Assembly (NCBI GenBank): GCA_034926865.1
Contig: JAYFQP010000010.1
Coordinates: forward strand, 1 to 64,000
From: RGIG1902 sp034926865
Lineage (GTDB): Bacteria; Bacillota; Clostridia; Oscillospirales; Butyricicoccaceae
Direction of reading: 5' to 3'
Length of the DNA: 64,000 nt
Shown piece after piece: positions 1-8,078 of this stretch. The notes beneath the pieces are model-generated. The model made no database searches. It saw nothing but the letters and a program-made list of their open reading frames with translations, and had not been told where the DNA came from. A program made the position numbers and the translations under genes. Each line of letters opens with the position of its first letter. Positions within the stretch are counted from its first letter, which is position 1.

Positions 1-369
1 ATCAATGCTTCGGTCAATTCTTTTATTATTCGTATCAAGAAAGCCTGCAATACAAGGGATTTGCCCCGGAGGGGTATTCAAAATCCTTTGTATTGCAGGC
101 TTTTTCTGTGGCTTCTCCGGCACTTCCGGTGCAAGGGACAATTTGAATACCCTATGCTGAAAAATAAAATAGTTCTACGAAAAATAACAAAGTAGAAGGA
201 AAATAAAAGGTTTCAATTTACTCTGCCCAAAATGAGCTGTGAATCTTCGATTGAATAGCCGCGCTTTCTTTTCCTCCTTAATAGCGTTAGACTTTGTCGA
301 ACGCTATGGGCACATTGCACTTCCGCAGGGGTTCTTCTGATTCACCGGGGGTATTCCCATATTTTTCTG
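1..369. other. Intergenic stretch at left edge
   Basis: No gene is visible. The stretch holds a long hairpin at 40-102 (separate entry) and a short perfect inverted repeat ATAGCGTT (281-288) / AACGCTAT (300-307) without a T-run. The segment near 140-155 is partly complementary to the loop side of the long hairpin, so an alternative fold is possible. The upstream gene, if any, lies outside the window. Confidence 0.5.
40..106 (+). terminator. Long T-tailed hairpin, probable Rho-independent terminator
   Basis: A left arm at 40-62 pairs with 80-102 over about 23 bp with a single G-T wobble, around an 18-base loop that itself contains CCCC/GGGG. A TTTTT run follows on the plus strand. It would end a plus-strand transcript coming from outside the window. 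The stem is unusually long for a simple terminator. Confidence 0.55.
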
Positions 370-1884
370 TCACTCTATCGAATAGTTTCTAAAAAAGCTA
401 TTACTATAGTCATAAATCCAAGTTAACTTATCGCTTGCGGTATAATTGCTGTAACTAGACTTCCGCAAATCAATCACGCCAAAATTTGTCCACTCATTAT
501 CAGTGTAGCTAACCAAGTCCAGTTTTAAATTTGGGTATTTATAGTAGGAATAATGATATTCTCCGTTAAGCTTTTTTCCAGGCATCTTGCTGATAATATC
601 CGTAGCTAAAGTGAGCATATAGCTCTTCATCTCTTGCTTGAATGTATCAATTTTCGCTTGTGTAATGTTTTTATCGTACAAATAATTAAAAACTTTAAGG
701 CTATCATATTCAACCCAAATCGTATAATCTTCCGGCATAAATGACATATTATTAAACAAAACTGTATATTTCAATGGTACTACTCCTAACGATGTTTGGA
801 CGGAAGAATAATTCGACTGCAGATAATTTTTCAGCTCAGCCGCACTGCCAAGAGTGCTTGGAGCGGGTGTTGGAGTTGTTCCTTGCTTCTTAGTAATTGC
901 AACAATGCTGTTTGCAACGTAGTCAATCTGTTCATCTGTATTCCAACGCTCAGTGGTTGAGTAAGCTTCTGAAATGACTATGAGCGCATTATCTTTAAAA
1001 ATAACAGATAATACTATATCAACGACTGACCCCCCTTCACGCCTGTACTCGTAGAGATACTGATAAGCTTCAGAATCGGAGATAACCCGCTTGCTGAGTT
1101 GCTTTACACGAACCATATCGCCGGAGTCTTCCAACCCCGCGAGAACACTATTCACAAATTCATTTCTATTAGAATTTGATCCCACGTCGCCCACACACAC
1201 GACACTAATCAATCCCTTTGCGTCGGAGAAAAAGTTGACAGCCGCGTCTGCACTGGCATCTGCACCAACTGTCCACTTCCCTTTGACCTCAATTGTGTAG
1301 TTCCATTTATCCATGGTCAAAATGGACGTTGTTTCTTGAGCGGAAGATTTCACTCCTGTATACGCCACAGACGTTTCGATGACCGCTTGCTCCAAGTTAT
1401 TATCCCAATAAACATTAAATTGTGATTTTGTGCCTGATAATTTTTGAGCTACTTCACGAAGTTGCAGATAATTTGTGTCGCCGTCAATGAGATAGGCTTT
1501 TTCAAAAGCAACAACTTTACCGTCAATCATAAATGCGGTTCTGCTTGGAATTACGTTATTTGTGGTTTCTAAGGAAGTAGGATTAGTGGAGTCGGTATAC
1601 GGTTTGCCTGTTTCTATTGCTGCATAAGTACCATCCCACGATACATTAAATTGAGACTCTGTCCCATTCAGGAGAAGGGCAATCGCACGCAACTGCAAGT
1701 AGTTGTTGTCTTTCACATTGTACGCTTGCGGTACTAAAATTGGGGTGCCGTTCATCACAAACGATGTTTTGCTTGGGCTCGCTATAAGCAATTCAGCAGC
1801 GTTGGCGGCTCCACCTAATAAACTCAGCGCAAGGCAGAATGTGAGTAACATAGATACTGTGCTCTTCGTTATTGACTTGATCAT
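370..1884 (-). CDS. Secreted protein with two copper-amine-oxidase N-terminal-like (stalk) domains
   Basis: A 504-residue protein with a typical Sec signal peptide (positive N-terminus, hydrophobic core, cleavage near ANA-A around residue 29). Two consecutive repeats of about 60-70 residues follow (roughly 32-95 and 108-176). Each has a SxTxFxxNGxxx core, a YLQLR motif and a SQFNVxWD motif, as in the stalk domain family named after the copper amine oxidase N-terminus (PF07833). The rest, after a Thr/Pro linker near residue 345, is not recognised. No amine oxidase catalytic domain is present, so enzyme activity is not implied; a cell-surface or substrate-binding role is inferred. The start is supported by GGAGAGG at 1895-1901. 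It is transcribed alone. Confidence 0.75.
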   Translation of the reverse strand: MIKSITKSTVSMLLTFCLALSLLGGAANAAELLIASPSKTSFVMNGTPILVPQAYNVKDNNYLQLRAIALLLNGTESQFNVSWDGTYAAIETGKPYTDSTNPTSLETTNNVIPSRTAFMIDGKVVAFEKAYLIDGDTNYLQLREVAQKLSGTKSQFNVYWDNNLEQAVIETSVAYTGVKSSAQETTSILTMDKWNYTIEVKGKWTVGADASADAAVNFFSDAKGLISVVCVGDVGSNSNRNEFVNSVLAGLEDSGDMVRVKQLSKRVISDSEAYQYLYEYRREGGSVVDIVLSVIFKDNALIVISEAYSTTERWNTDEQIDYVANSIVAITKKQGTTPTPAPSTLGSAAELKNYLQSNYSSVQTSLGVVPLKYTVLFNNMSFMPEDYTIWVEYDSLKVFNYLYDKNITQAKIDTFKQEMKSYMLTLATDIISKMPGKKLNGEYHYSYYKYPNLKLDLVSYTDNEWTNFGVIDLRKSSYSNYTASDKLTWIYDYSNSFFRNYSIE

Positions 1885-2402
1885 AATTGTAATTCCTCTC
1901 CAACAAAATAAAAGTGTGCAAAATTTGTCAAAAATAAAGCATCGCTTCCATAATTTATTATATTAGTGATAAATTGTAAAGTCAAGCGCACCAGCCCGTG
2001 TAAAAATACATGGATACAACCTAGTGCGACTCTAATCTTTTGCGCCTGACCCTGTCCGCAGTTAAGGGCTTTTGAAAGCCACCCTGTCCGAAGTCAAGGA
2101 TTGGTCATGGTATAATAAACTGGACACCGAGATAATCGCAATTTTGTAACCCCCTCAGTGTCCGTTTTATGGGTACATTTTATTTAAGGCGCTTTTTCCA
2201 ATTTGATTGCCCCTGTGTAATTTTGAATATCCCTGCCTGCGAAAAACAAAATTGTATCGACCGCTCGGTCACAGCACAATTTAAAATGATAATAAAGGGA
2301 TTTGAACCTACACGGTTTGAGCCATTTTATTATTTTACTTTTTATGATATACTCAGTTCGCATTAATATAGAACTGCAGTCAAAACGGGGGTGAAAAGTC
2401 AC
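1885..2402. other. Intergenic stretch with short direct and inverted repeats
   Basis: No convincing gene. Two near-identical 18-mers at 2050-2067 and 2082-2099 (CCCTGTCCG-AGT-AAGG pattern, two differences) lie 32 bases apart. Just downstream GGACAC (2122-2127) and GTGTCC (2158-2163) form an inverted repeat. This could be the scar of an insertion sequence or a regulator-binding array; neither can be shown here. A TATAAT occurs at 2111-2116 without a good -35 box. Confidence 0.35.
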
Positions 2403-2906
2403 ATGGATATTACTTTTAAGACACCTGAAGGCGTGTTTAATTATCGGGTTTGTGCAATCCTTATCAGGAATGAAAAACTTCTTGTAATGAAAGATGAAAG
2501 AAGCCCGTACTATTACTTGCCAGGTGGAAGGGTCACTCTAAACGAAACCGCCGAAAAAGCAGTGTTACGTGAAATTAAAGAGGAGTTAGAGATTGATGCT
2601 AAAATCGTCAGACCGTTATGGCTTAATCAAAGCTTTTTTACAGAAGATGTTAACCATGAAAAATATCATGAACTGTGTCTTTATTTTTTGATTGATGTTT
2701 CTGACACAGACCTGCTTAGTAGAGAAAACAACTTTGTATTGACTGAAAATGGGACGCATAATCATATTTTTTCATGGATGCCATTTTGTGAACTGAATAA
2801 AAATTATCTTTATCCGGAATTCATTAAAAAGCGTATTTTTAATTTACCTACCAATTTGGAAATAAATACGGAGTTGAGTGACGAACATAATCAAAGCCCC
2901 ATCTAA
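2403..2906 (+). CDS. Nudix hydrolase family protein
   Basis: The protein carries a Nudix box matching GX5EX7REUXEEXGU closely: GGRVTLNE, then REIKEEL near residues 40-61. This is the loop-helix-loop that binds metal and positions the nucleoside diphosphate-X substrate. The overall length of about 167 residues is normal for a single-domain Nudix enzyme. The substrate cannot be told from sequence. A GTG at 2391 opens the reading frame, but the sequence GGGGGTGA at 2387-2394 looks like the ribosome binding site itself, eight bases before ATG at 2403, so 2403 is the preferred start. The gene stands alone, before a divergent set of accessory genes. Confidence 0.8.
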   Translation: MDITFKTPEGVFNYRVCAILIRNEKLLVMKDERSPYYYLPGGRVTLNETAEKAVLREIKEELEIDAKIVRPLWLNQSFFTEDVNHEKYHELCLYFLIDVSDTDLLSRENNFVLTENGTHNHIFSWMPFCELNKNYLYPEFIKKRIFNLPTNLEINTELSDEHNQSPI

Positions 2907-3115
2907 ATTAAGCAATGATACAAAAAAGATTATATTATGTGCATGACGCACAAATTGTTATTCAATTTCTGTAGACAAACACGATTTTAAACAAAGATAG
3001 AATATATTTACACAGCTGCAACTGTCAGTTGACAAGAAAACAAGCGCGACTGGTGGCATTGCAACCGTCATTTTTGCTATCATGACACTACCAGAAGAAG
3101 AAAGGAGTGTCGGTT

Positions 3116-3733
3116 ATGAATATAGCGGACAGAATACAAAATTTACGAAAGGTAAAGGGTATATCACAAGAAGAGCTTGCGGATAAGGTGGGGGTTTCTC
3201 GTCAGGCGGTATCCAAATGGGAAAGCGAGCAAAGTGTTCCGGACATTGATAGAGTCATCGCTATGAGCGAGTACTTTGATGTCACAACAGACTATATCCT
3301 TAGAGGCATAGAAGGCCAAAAACAGGCAAATGAAAAGGTGGTCAATGCAAACATCTTTGTGATTGTAGCCACTGTGCTGAATTTTATGGGCCTGATATTA
3401 GCAAGTGCAACATGGCATGAAGAACAGGTTCCAATGGCACTTGTGATCGGGCTGGTTTTTATGGCGCTCGGCTGTATGGTCTTTGGTATCGGCTTTCTAA
3501 GTTCAGCACAAAACACAAGGGAAAAGGCCAAACACAATTTCTGGTCAATTAATATTTGGCTTTTATGCTTTATTCCGCTTTCCTTTGTTTATAATATTCT
3601 GTTTTCGGGTTTGTCGGCTCCATATCCATTAATGGGGAAACCACTGATTGCATTTCCAGTTTTCTGGGTTATATATATAGCAATCTGCCTTAGCGTAATT
3701 GTCATTCAAACAAAGGTAAAAAAAACAAAATAG
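3116..3733 (+). CDS. Xre-family HTH regulator with C-terminal membrane domain
   Basis: An N-terminal Xre/Cro-type helix-turn-helix (about residues 5-60: RIQNLRKVKG, SQEELADKVGVSRQAVSKWE) is followed by a linker and four predicted membrane helices (starting near residues 77, 105, 140 and 175). This architecture is common in Firmicutes regulators tethered to the membrane, some of which respond to cell-envelope stress; the signal here is unknown. The ATG at 3116 has AAAGGAGTG (3102-3109) at proper spacing; a GTG at 3107 lies inside that ribosome binding site and is less likely. A strong terminator follows directly, so it is monocistronic. Confidence 0.8.
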   Translation: MNIADRIQNLRKVKGISQEELADKVGVSRQAVSKWESEQSVPDIDRVIAMSEYFDVTTDYILRGIEGQKQANEKVVNANIFVIVATVLNFMGLILASATWHEEQVPMALVIGLVFMALGCMVFGIGFLSSAQNTREKAKHNFWSINIWLLCFIPLSFVYNILFSGLSAPYPLMGKPLIAFPVFWVIYIAICLSVIVIQTKVKKTK

Positions 3734-3750
3734 TCGTATTCCCATATTTC

Positions 3751-3797
3751 AAAAAAGCCAAAGGACTCATAACTTTGAGAGTTCTTTGGCTTTTTAA
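3751..3797 (+). terminator. Rho-independent terminator after the Xre regulator
   Basis: AAAAAGCCAAAG-AC pairs with GT-CTTTGGCTTTTT across a 12-15-base loop, followed by T-rich sequence. It separates the regulator from the flavoprotein gene. Confidence 0.85.
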
Positions 3798-3934
3798 TTT
3801 TACATATAGTCACATATTCAGAACTCATATATGACTTTATTGCTTTTTTATGATATTATGTCATAAAGATTATTTATATAATGTTTATCCTGAAAATAAT
3901 TAGAATGATTACATGGCAATTGGAGGTTACTAAT

Positions 3935-4405
3935 ATGTTTAGAAGCATGAGAAGATTTAAACAACAATTATCGGAGCAGGAGTGTGTTGATGTTTTAACC
4001 CATGCGCCAAGAGGTGTATTGGCGGTACATGGAGAAGACGGTTATCCATATGCTTTCCCTATCAATTTTATCTATTTGAACGGAAAAGTATACTTTCATT
4101 CTGCAAAGGCAGGGCATAAGATGGATGCGTTGGCATCGGATAACAAAGTATCTTTTTGTGTAATGAACGAAGGTTTTCGTAAAAGCGGAGATTGGGCATT
4201 AAATATAAAGAGCATTGTTATTTTCGGCTGTGTTAAAAAAATAGATCCGGCTCAAGACACCGTGGAAATTGTTCGCAAGATTGGTCTGAAGTATTATCCA
4301 ACTGCTGAGGGTGTAGAGGAAGAAATCCGCAAAGCAGGAGCACAAGTTCAAATACTAGAGCTGTCAATTGACCATATGACGGGAAAGCTAGTGAACGAGT
4401 CATGA
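3935..4405 (+). CDS. Pyridoxamine 5'-phosphate oxidase-like flavoprotein (NimA-like)
   Basis: The protein of about 156 residues has the split-barrel pattern of the FMN-binding PNPOx-like family: RGVLAVHGEDGYPYAFPINF near the N-terminus and a VYFHSAKAGHKMDAL segment typical of flavin-phosphate contacts. Among subfamilies it most resembles NimA-like 5-nitroimidazole reductase relatives, often annotated as pyridoxamine 5'-phosphate oxidase family. Real substrates of most members are unknown; nitro-drug resistance should not be assumed. GGAGGTT at 3922-3928 precedes the ATG at 3935, so the 18 extra codons upstream (from 3881) are unlikely to be used. It stands alone between a terminator and a small membrane protein gene. 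Confidence 0.8.
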   Translation: MFRSMRRFKQQLSEQECVDVLTHAPRGVLAVHGEDGYPYAFPINFIYLNGKVYFHSAKAGHKMDALASDNKVSFCVMNEGFRKSGDWALNIKSIVIFGCVKKIDPAQDTVEIVRKIGLKYYPTAEGVEEEIRKAGAQVQILELSIDHMTGKLVNES

Positions 4406-4474
4406 TATTAGAGCGGCGTAGCTGTAAGGCCAGCTAAGTAACACTTCTAAAACTGAAGAAGAGAGGGTTGCGAG

Positions 4475-4900
4475 GTGGAAAAAGCGACTAAGGCTTGGAA
4501 GTTTTTTTCGTGGAAAACACTATGTGTGATAATTGCTGTTTGTATACTTAATCCGATTATCTGGGTGGCATTTCATGGCATTCCCCTTATGGGCCTGCCG
4601 AAAAAAGAAGAGATAAAAAGCATCTCAATTACGCAAAATAACGAAGAACAAAAAACAATAACTGATGAAGATGATATTGAATTATTAGTAAACACTGCCA
4701 ATCTCCTTAATTACCGCCTATTTGGTAAAACGGCAGGTGCACCCATTATTTCACTTACTTATCATCTTAAATCCGGCGATGATGTGACTATTGAAGCTAA
4801 TAATGCTACAATGTGGTGGCACGGAAAAGCTCATCCAATAAAAGAACCAGATATGTTTGTCAAAATTGTTCAAGGATTATTTTTTGATTTGGCAGACTAG
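4475..4900 (+). CDS. Small single-pass membrane-anchored protein (DUF5301-like)
   Basis: A 141-residue protein with one N-terminal hydrophobic helix (about residues 15-35) and an extracytoplasmic domain. The pattern KKEEIKSISI, then a TITDEDDIELLV stretch and a later aromatic MWWHGKAH motif resembles small Firmicutes exported proteins of the DUF5301 type; that assignment is from memory of the family style and is tentative. The likely start is GTG at 4475 behind GAGAGG at 4461-4466. No function can be proposed. Confidence 0.6.
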   Translation: MEKATKAWKFFSWKTLCVIIAVCILNPIIWVAFHGIPLMGLPKKEEIKSISITQNNEEQKTITDEDDIELLVNTANLLNYRLFGKTAGAPIISLTYHLKSGDDVTIEANNATMWWHGKAHPIKEPDMFVKIVQGLFFDLAD

Positions 4901-5024
4901 GGCTTAAGCCTTCTCTTACAATCCACTTTCACAGCGGGATTATATGCATGGCCTATGTAAAATCAAAGTTCTAATCCAGATCCAAAAACCACATGACAGC
5001 ATAAATTGACATCTTCAATAAAAG

Positions 5025-5067
5025 ATCCATATGCCTGTTTAATCGCCGGCACATGGATTTTTTCTTT
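5025..5067 (+). terminator. Probable Rho-independent terminator
   Basis: ATCCATATGCC (5025-5035) pairs with GGCACATGGAT (5048-5058), one mismatch, followed by a TTTTTCTTTT tail. It would end the transcript of the small membrane protein gene. Confidence 0.6.
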
Positions 5068-5125
5068 TAATAAGGATACATTTGTATTATACTTGAGTCA
5101 GCTTATTTATCAGGAGGTTTGAATA

Positions 5126-5650
5126 ATGCGAGATTTTTTTATGACAACAAATCGGATTGGTTTCTCAAGGTGGAACAGTGCCGATTTTAATCTGGCCGAT
5201 CAATTATGGGGAGACAAAGACGTGACAAGATATATTTGTTCGGACGGCATATTTACAAAACAAGATATTCTCAGCCGTTTAGAAACCGAGATTCAAAATG
5301 ACAAGTTGTTTCACATACAATACTGGCCCATTTTTGAGCTTTCAACCGGAGAACTAATAGGGTGCTGCGGTATCCGACCTTTCAAGGACAGCGTACCATC
5401 CTATGAGGTCGGGTTTCATCTTCGGAAGAATTACTGGGGAATGGGTTATGCTTCCGAGGCATCGAAAGCAGTCATTGACTATAGCTTTGACACGCTAAAA
5501 GCCAAAAAATTATATGCAGGGCATCATCCGCAAAATGAAGCTTCAAAAAAACTGTTAACTAAGCTGGGCTTCCGGTACATTGGAGACAATTACTATAAGC
5601 CAACAGGATTATATCATCCATCATATGAATTACTGAATGACAGCTTATGA
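5126..5650 (+). CDS. GNAT N-acetyltransferase (RimJ/RimL type)
   Basis: A 174-residue protein with the GNAT fold. The acetyl-CoA binding motif A is visible as RKNYWGMGYASEA (Q/RxxGxG/A), preceded by a YEVGFHL strand. The C-terminal segment NEASKKLLTKLGFRY is the usual helix and strand near the cofactor. It belongs to the RimJ/RimL-like branch that acetylates amino groups of proteins or small molecules; the substrate is unknown. AGGAGGT lies six bases before the ATG. It is followed 67 bases later by another GNAT gene of the same branch, perhaps in one transcript. Confidence 0.85.
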   Translation: MRDFFMTTNRIGFSRWNSADFNLADQLWGDKDVTRYICSDGIFTKQDILSRLETEIQNDKLFHIQYWPIFELSTGELIGCCGIRPFKDSVPSYEVGFHLRKNYWGMGYASEASKAVIDYSFDTLKAKKLYAGHHPQNEASKKLLTKLGFRYIGDNYYKPTGLYHPSYELLNDSL

Positions 5651-5717
5651 GTACCCCATGCCAGACACATATCTGGTACTGTAAAAACATACATAAAAAG
5701 GCAAGTGAGGCAAGAAA

Positions 5718-6212
5718 ATGATACTTGAGACAGAAAGATTATATCTGATGCCGCTGACTGCCCATCAATTAAAATTATGGATAGATGACATACCGGCGCT
5801 GGAAAAAGAACTGCGCTGCAGCTACCGCGCGGAGCCTATGGAAGGTATATTCCTTGATATAGTAAAAAAACAATTTGAAATAATGCAAAAGGATGAGGCG
5901 AATTATTTATATCACAGCTTTTGGTTTCTTTTGCGAAAATCAGACAGAATCGTCGTCGGCTCGGCTGATTTTAAAGACTTGCCAAACCCCAAAGGTGAAA
6001 TTGAAATCGGATATGGATTAGGTAAAGAATATCAGCATAACGGATATATGACAGAAGCTGTGCGGGCTATGTGTAGCTGGGCTATGAAGCAGGACTCGGT
6101 TTCACATATCATTGCCGAAACAGAGCTTGACAGCATCTCATCTCAGCACATATTGGAACGCTGCGGTTTTAAGCTTTATAGCAAAAACGAAACGCTTTGG
6201 TGGCGTTTGTAA
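5718..6212 (+). CDS. GNAT N-acetyltransferase (RimJ/RimL type)
   Basis: A 164-residue GNAT enzyme. It starts with MILETERLYLMPLT, a very typical opening for this branch, and has the pair EIEIGYGLGKEYQHNGYMTEA (strand plus pyrophosphate-binding loop, with QHNGY in place of the more usual RGKGY). The terminal LERCGFKLY segment is conserved. The protein is only distantly similar to its upstream neighbour. A weak GTGAGG lies ahead of the ATG. Substrate unknown. Confidence 0.82.
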   Translation: MILETERLYLMPLTAHQLKLWIDDIPALEKELRCSYRAEPMEGIFLDIVKKQFEIMQKDEANYLYHSFWFLLRKSDRIVVGSADFKDLPNPKGEIEIGYGLGKEYQHNGYMTEAVRAMCSWAMKQDSVSHIIAETELDSISSQHILERCGFKLYSKNETLWWRL

Positions 6213-6340
6213 GCATATCTAAGCTTAGTAATTACTTCAGCACAAATATGATGCCATACCTCAATATGCTCGTCGGAGTGGATCTTTTTAGCTTTTATAC
6301 TTACATGAACTCAAACAGCCATCTTACTCTAATTCAAAAA

Positions 6341-6498
6341 CACCAGGAGGTGTCATCATGATTCTTACTATTGCCGATGCTCCATGCAAAGTCTGATTTC
6401 GGACGGAGACTGCATGGAGCGGTAGAATAATCCTACCGTCCTGATATCGGGCTTTGCATCCTAATTTAACTATTAAATTTTGAAGGAGCAAAGCCATG
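6341..6498 (+). promoter_or_regulatory. Candidate leader-peptide attenuator controlling the MFS exporter
   Basis: The 5' leader carries a 12-codon ORF and several mutually exclusive pairings. GCTCCATGCA (6379-6388, inside the ORF) pairs perfectly with TGCATGGAGC (6411-6420). GGACGG (6401-6406) with CCGTCC (6436-6441), extended by CGGTAG (6420-6425) / CTACCG (6433-6438), competes with it. GGCTTTGC (6450-6457) pairs with GCAAAGCC (6488-6495), hiding the bases between the ribosome binding site GAAGGAG and the exporter ATG. ATGCAAAG (6384-6391), at the end of the leader ORF, can pair with CTTTGCAT (6452-6459), which would free the exporter start. This is the logic of erm/cat-type translational attenuators, in which a ribosome stalled on the leader re-sorts the hairpins. 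The inducer is unknown. Confidence 0.7.
6358..6396 (+). CDS. 12-residue leader peptide upstream of the MFS exporter
   Basis: ATG at 6358 has a near-perfect AGGAGGTG (6345-6352) five bases upstream and encodes MILTIADAPCKV before TGA. Its last codons form one arm of the 10-bp hairpin described for the attenuator. An ORF this short with a ribosome binding site stronger than that of the main gene is the mark of a regulatory leader peptide. The sequence does not match leader peptides I know for erm, cat, mef or msr genes. Confidence 0.7.
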   Translation: MILTIADAPCKV

Positions 6499-7794
6499 AA
6501 AAAGCATAATATATTCAGGGACCTTCGGGATTTCCTTATCCTGTGGGGTTCACAGTCCGTATCCACTTTGGGTACGGCAATGACAAATTACGCATTGATT
6601 GTTTGGGTATACGGACAAAAAGGAACGGCATCCAGCATCACGCTGTTATCCGTATGTTCTTTTATACCCTCCATCCTTTTTTGCTTTATTGCAGGCACGA
6701 TTGCCGACCGATGGGACAAAAAGCGAATTATGCTTACCTCCGATCTTTTGGCAGCCTGCGGCACAGTTACAGTATTTATACTATACGCTTCCTCTTCCCT
6801 TCAGATATGGCATTTGTACATAATCAACTTTCTGCTTAGCTTCATGAATGCCTTTCAACATCCGGCATCGTATGTGGCAACAAGCTTACTTGTTCCAAAA
6901 GAGCATTATATCAGGGTCAGCGGCCTGCAGGCTTTTTCCGGCTCTGTCATCACAATCCTCGCTCCCGCCGCCGGCAGCGCTCTCCTAGCATTCGGAGGGC
7001 TTAAAATCGTTTTGCTGATTGACCTGTCAAGCTTCGCTGTGGCGTTTTCAGTATTGTTGCTCTTTATAAAAATACCTGATATTAAACATGCGGAAGCAAT
7101 AAAGGAGTCTTTTGCAAAAAGCTGTATGGCCGGCATCAATTTTCTGAGAGAGCACTCAGCCCTTCTGCGGATAATTCTCTTTTTCGCCTTCATAAACTTT
7201 ATTGCAAAAATGGGCGGCTATGGGATGATGCCTGCTTTGATATTGGGAAGAACGGGTAACGACCAGGTCGCGCTTGGCATCGTGGAAGCTGCTGTAGGGG
7301 TGGGCACTCTTGTCGGGAGCATTCTTGTCACGCTGATGAAGCCCGCAAAAAGCCGCATCAAAGTAATATTTTTCTCCTGTGGGATATCATTTCTTTTAGG
7401 AGATGTGGGGCAAAGCCTGACACACACTCTGCCGCTCTGGGCTATCGCGGCCTTTGCCTCCAATGTGCCCATGGCATTTTTGAACGCGAACCTAACCGCT
7501 ATCATGCGCACAAATGTGCCCATAGAAATGCAGGGACGTGTTTTTTCGGCGCGAGATACTATTCAGTTCAGTACGATTCCTATAGGGCTCTTTCTGGGCG
7601 GAATACTGGCGGATTATATCTTTGAACCATTTATGGCCTCCACATCCCCTATGCAAAAAACACTGTCATTATTTTTTGGAACAGGTAAAGGCTCAGGCAT
7701 TGGGCTTATATTTTTCATTGTAGGCACCATCGGTTTTGTTACGAGCTTTTTGTGCCTCAAGAATCCAATTTATAAAACGCTGGATGAAAATTAA
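6496..7794 (+). CDS. Mef-like MFS exporter
   Basis: A 432-residue polytopic protein with about 12 hydrophobic segments. Motif A of the major facilitator superfamily is seen between helices 2 and 3 as GTIADRWDKKRIM. The N-terminus (FLILWGSQSVSTLGTAMTNYALIVW) and the TLLSVCSFIPSILFCFIAG stretch are typical of the Mef macrolide-efflux / enterobactin-exporter-like MFS branch. The protein is expected in the cytoplasmic membrane and to use proton-motive force to expel a small molecule. The leader peptide and hairpins ahead of it suggest induction by a ribosome-targeting compound, which would suit a drug exporter. GAAGGAG (6482-6488) precedes the ATG. Substrate not predictable from sequence. Confidence 0.85.
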   Translation: MKKHNIFRDLRDFLILWGSQSVSTLGTAMTNYALIVWVYGQKGTASSITLLSVCSFIPSILFCFIAGTIADRWDKKRIMLTSDLLAACGTVTVFILYASSSLQIWHLYIINFLLSFMNAFQHPASYVATSLLVPKEHYIRVSGLQAFSGSVITILAPAAGSALLAFGGLKIVLLIDLSSFAVAFSVLLLFIKIPDIKHAEAIKESFAKSCMAGINFLREHSALLRIILFFAFINFIAKMGGYGMMPALILGRTGNDQVALGIVEAAVGVGTLVGSILVTLMKPAKSRIKVIFFSCGISFLLGDVGQSLTHTLPLWAIAAFASNVPMAFLNANLTAIMRTNVPIEMQGRVFSARDTIQFSTIPIGLFLGGILADYIFEPFMASTSPMQKTLSLFFGTGKGSGIGLIFFIVGTIGFVTSFLCLKNPIYKTLDEN

Positions 7795-8078
7795 CAGGCG
7801 TATTTATTTAATCCCCTCTGGGCAACATGTCCAGAGGAGATTATTGATTATACCGTAAGCACGCAGGATAAGATTCATACCGATTATAAATAAGCGCGTA
7901 GTGATAGAGGCCTTAGTAAAAATTCAAGAAAGGGCGAGGGATAATAATCCCCTGCCCTTTCTTTTTGCCAATCACCTTTGAAAGCAGGTGACCGTCTGGT
8001 ATCTGGTCACCTAAGGCAATTTAAGCACATAAAATACAACCTTTTTGCCTTCACCTGCTATGCCGCGGCAATTACACC
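7795..8078. other. Convergent intergenic region with three hairpins
   Basis: Between the exporter and the convergent collagen-like gene lie CCTCTGG/CCAGAGG (7815-7821/7831-7837), the bidirectional terminator at 7927-7966 and a clean AGGTGACC/GGTCACCT inverted repeat (7986-7993/8005-8012, 11-base loop). No gene is seen. Confidence 0.55.
7927..7966 (+). terminator. Bidirectional Rho-independent terminator
   Basis: AGAAAGGGC (7927-7935) pairs with GCCCTTTCT (7954-7962), with further inner pairing of AGGG with CCCT, then TTTTT on the plus side. It lies between converging genes and could serve both. Confidence 0.75.

Noticed and set aside
370..1884. Copper amine oxidase
   Set aside because: Only the non-catalytic N-terminal-like stalk repeats are present; no catalytic domain or topaquinone motif.
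2169..2366. 65-codon frame on the plus strand
   Set aside because: No ribosome binding site and odd composition; lies in the repeat-bearing intergenic region.
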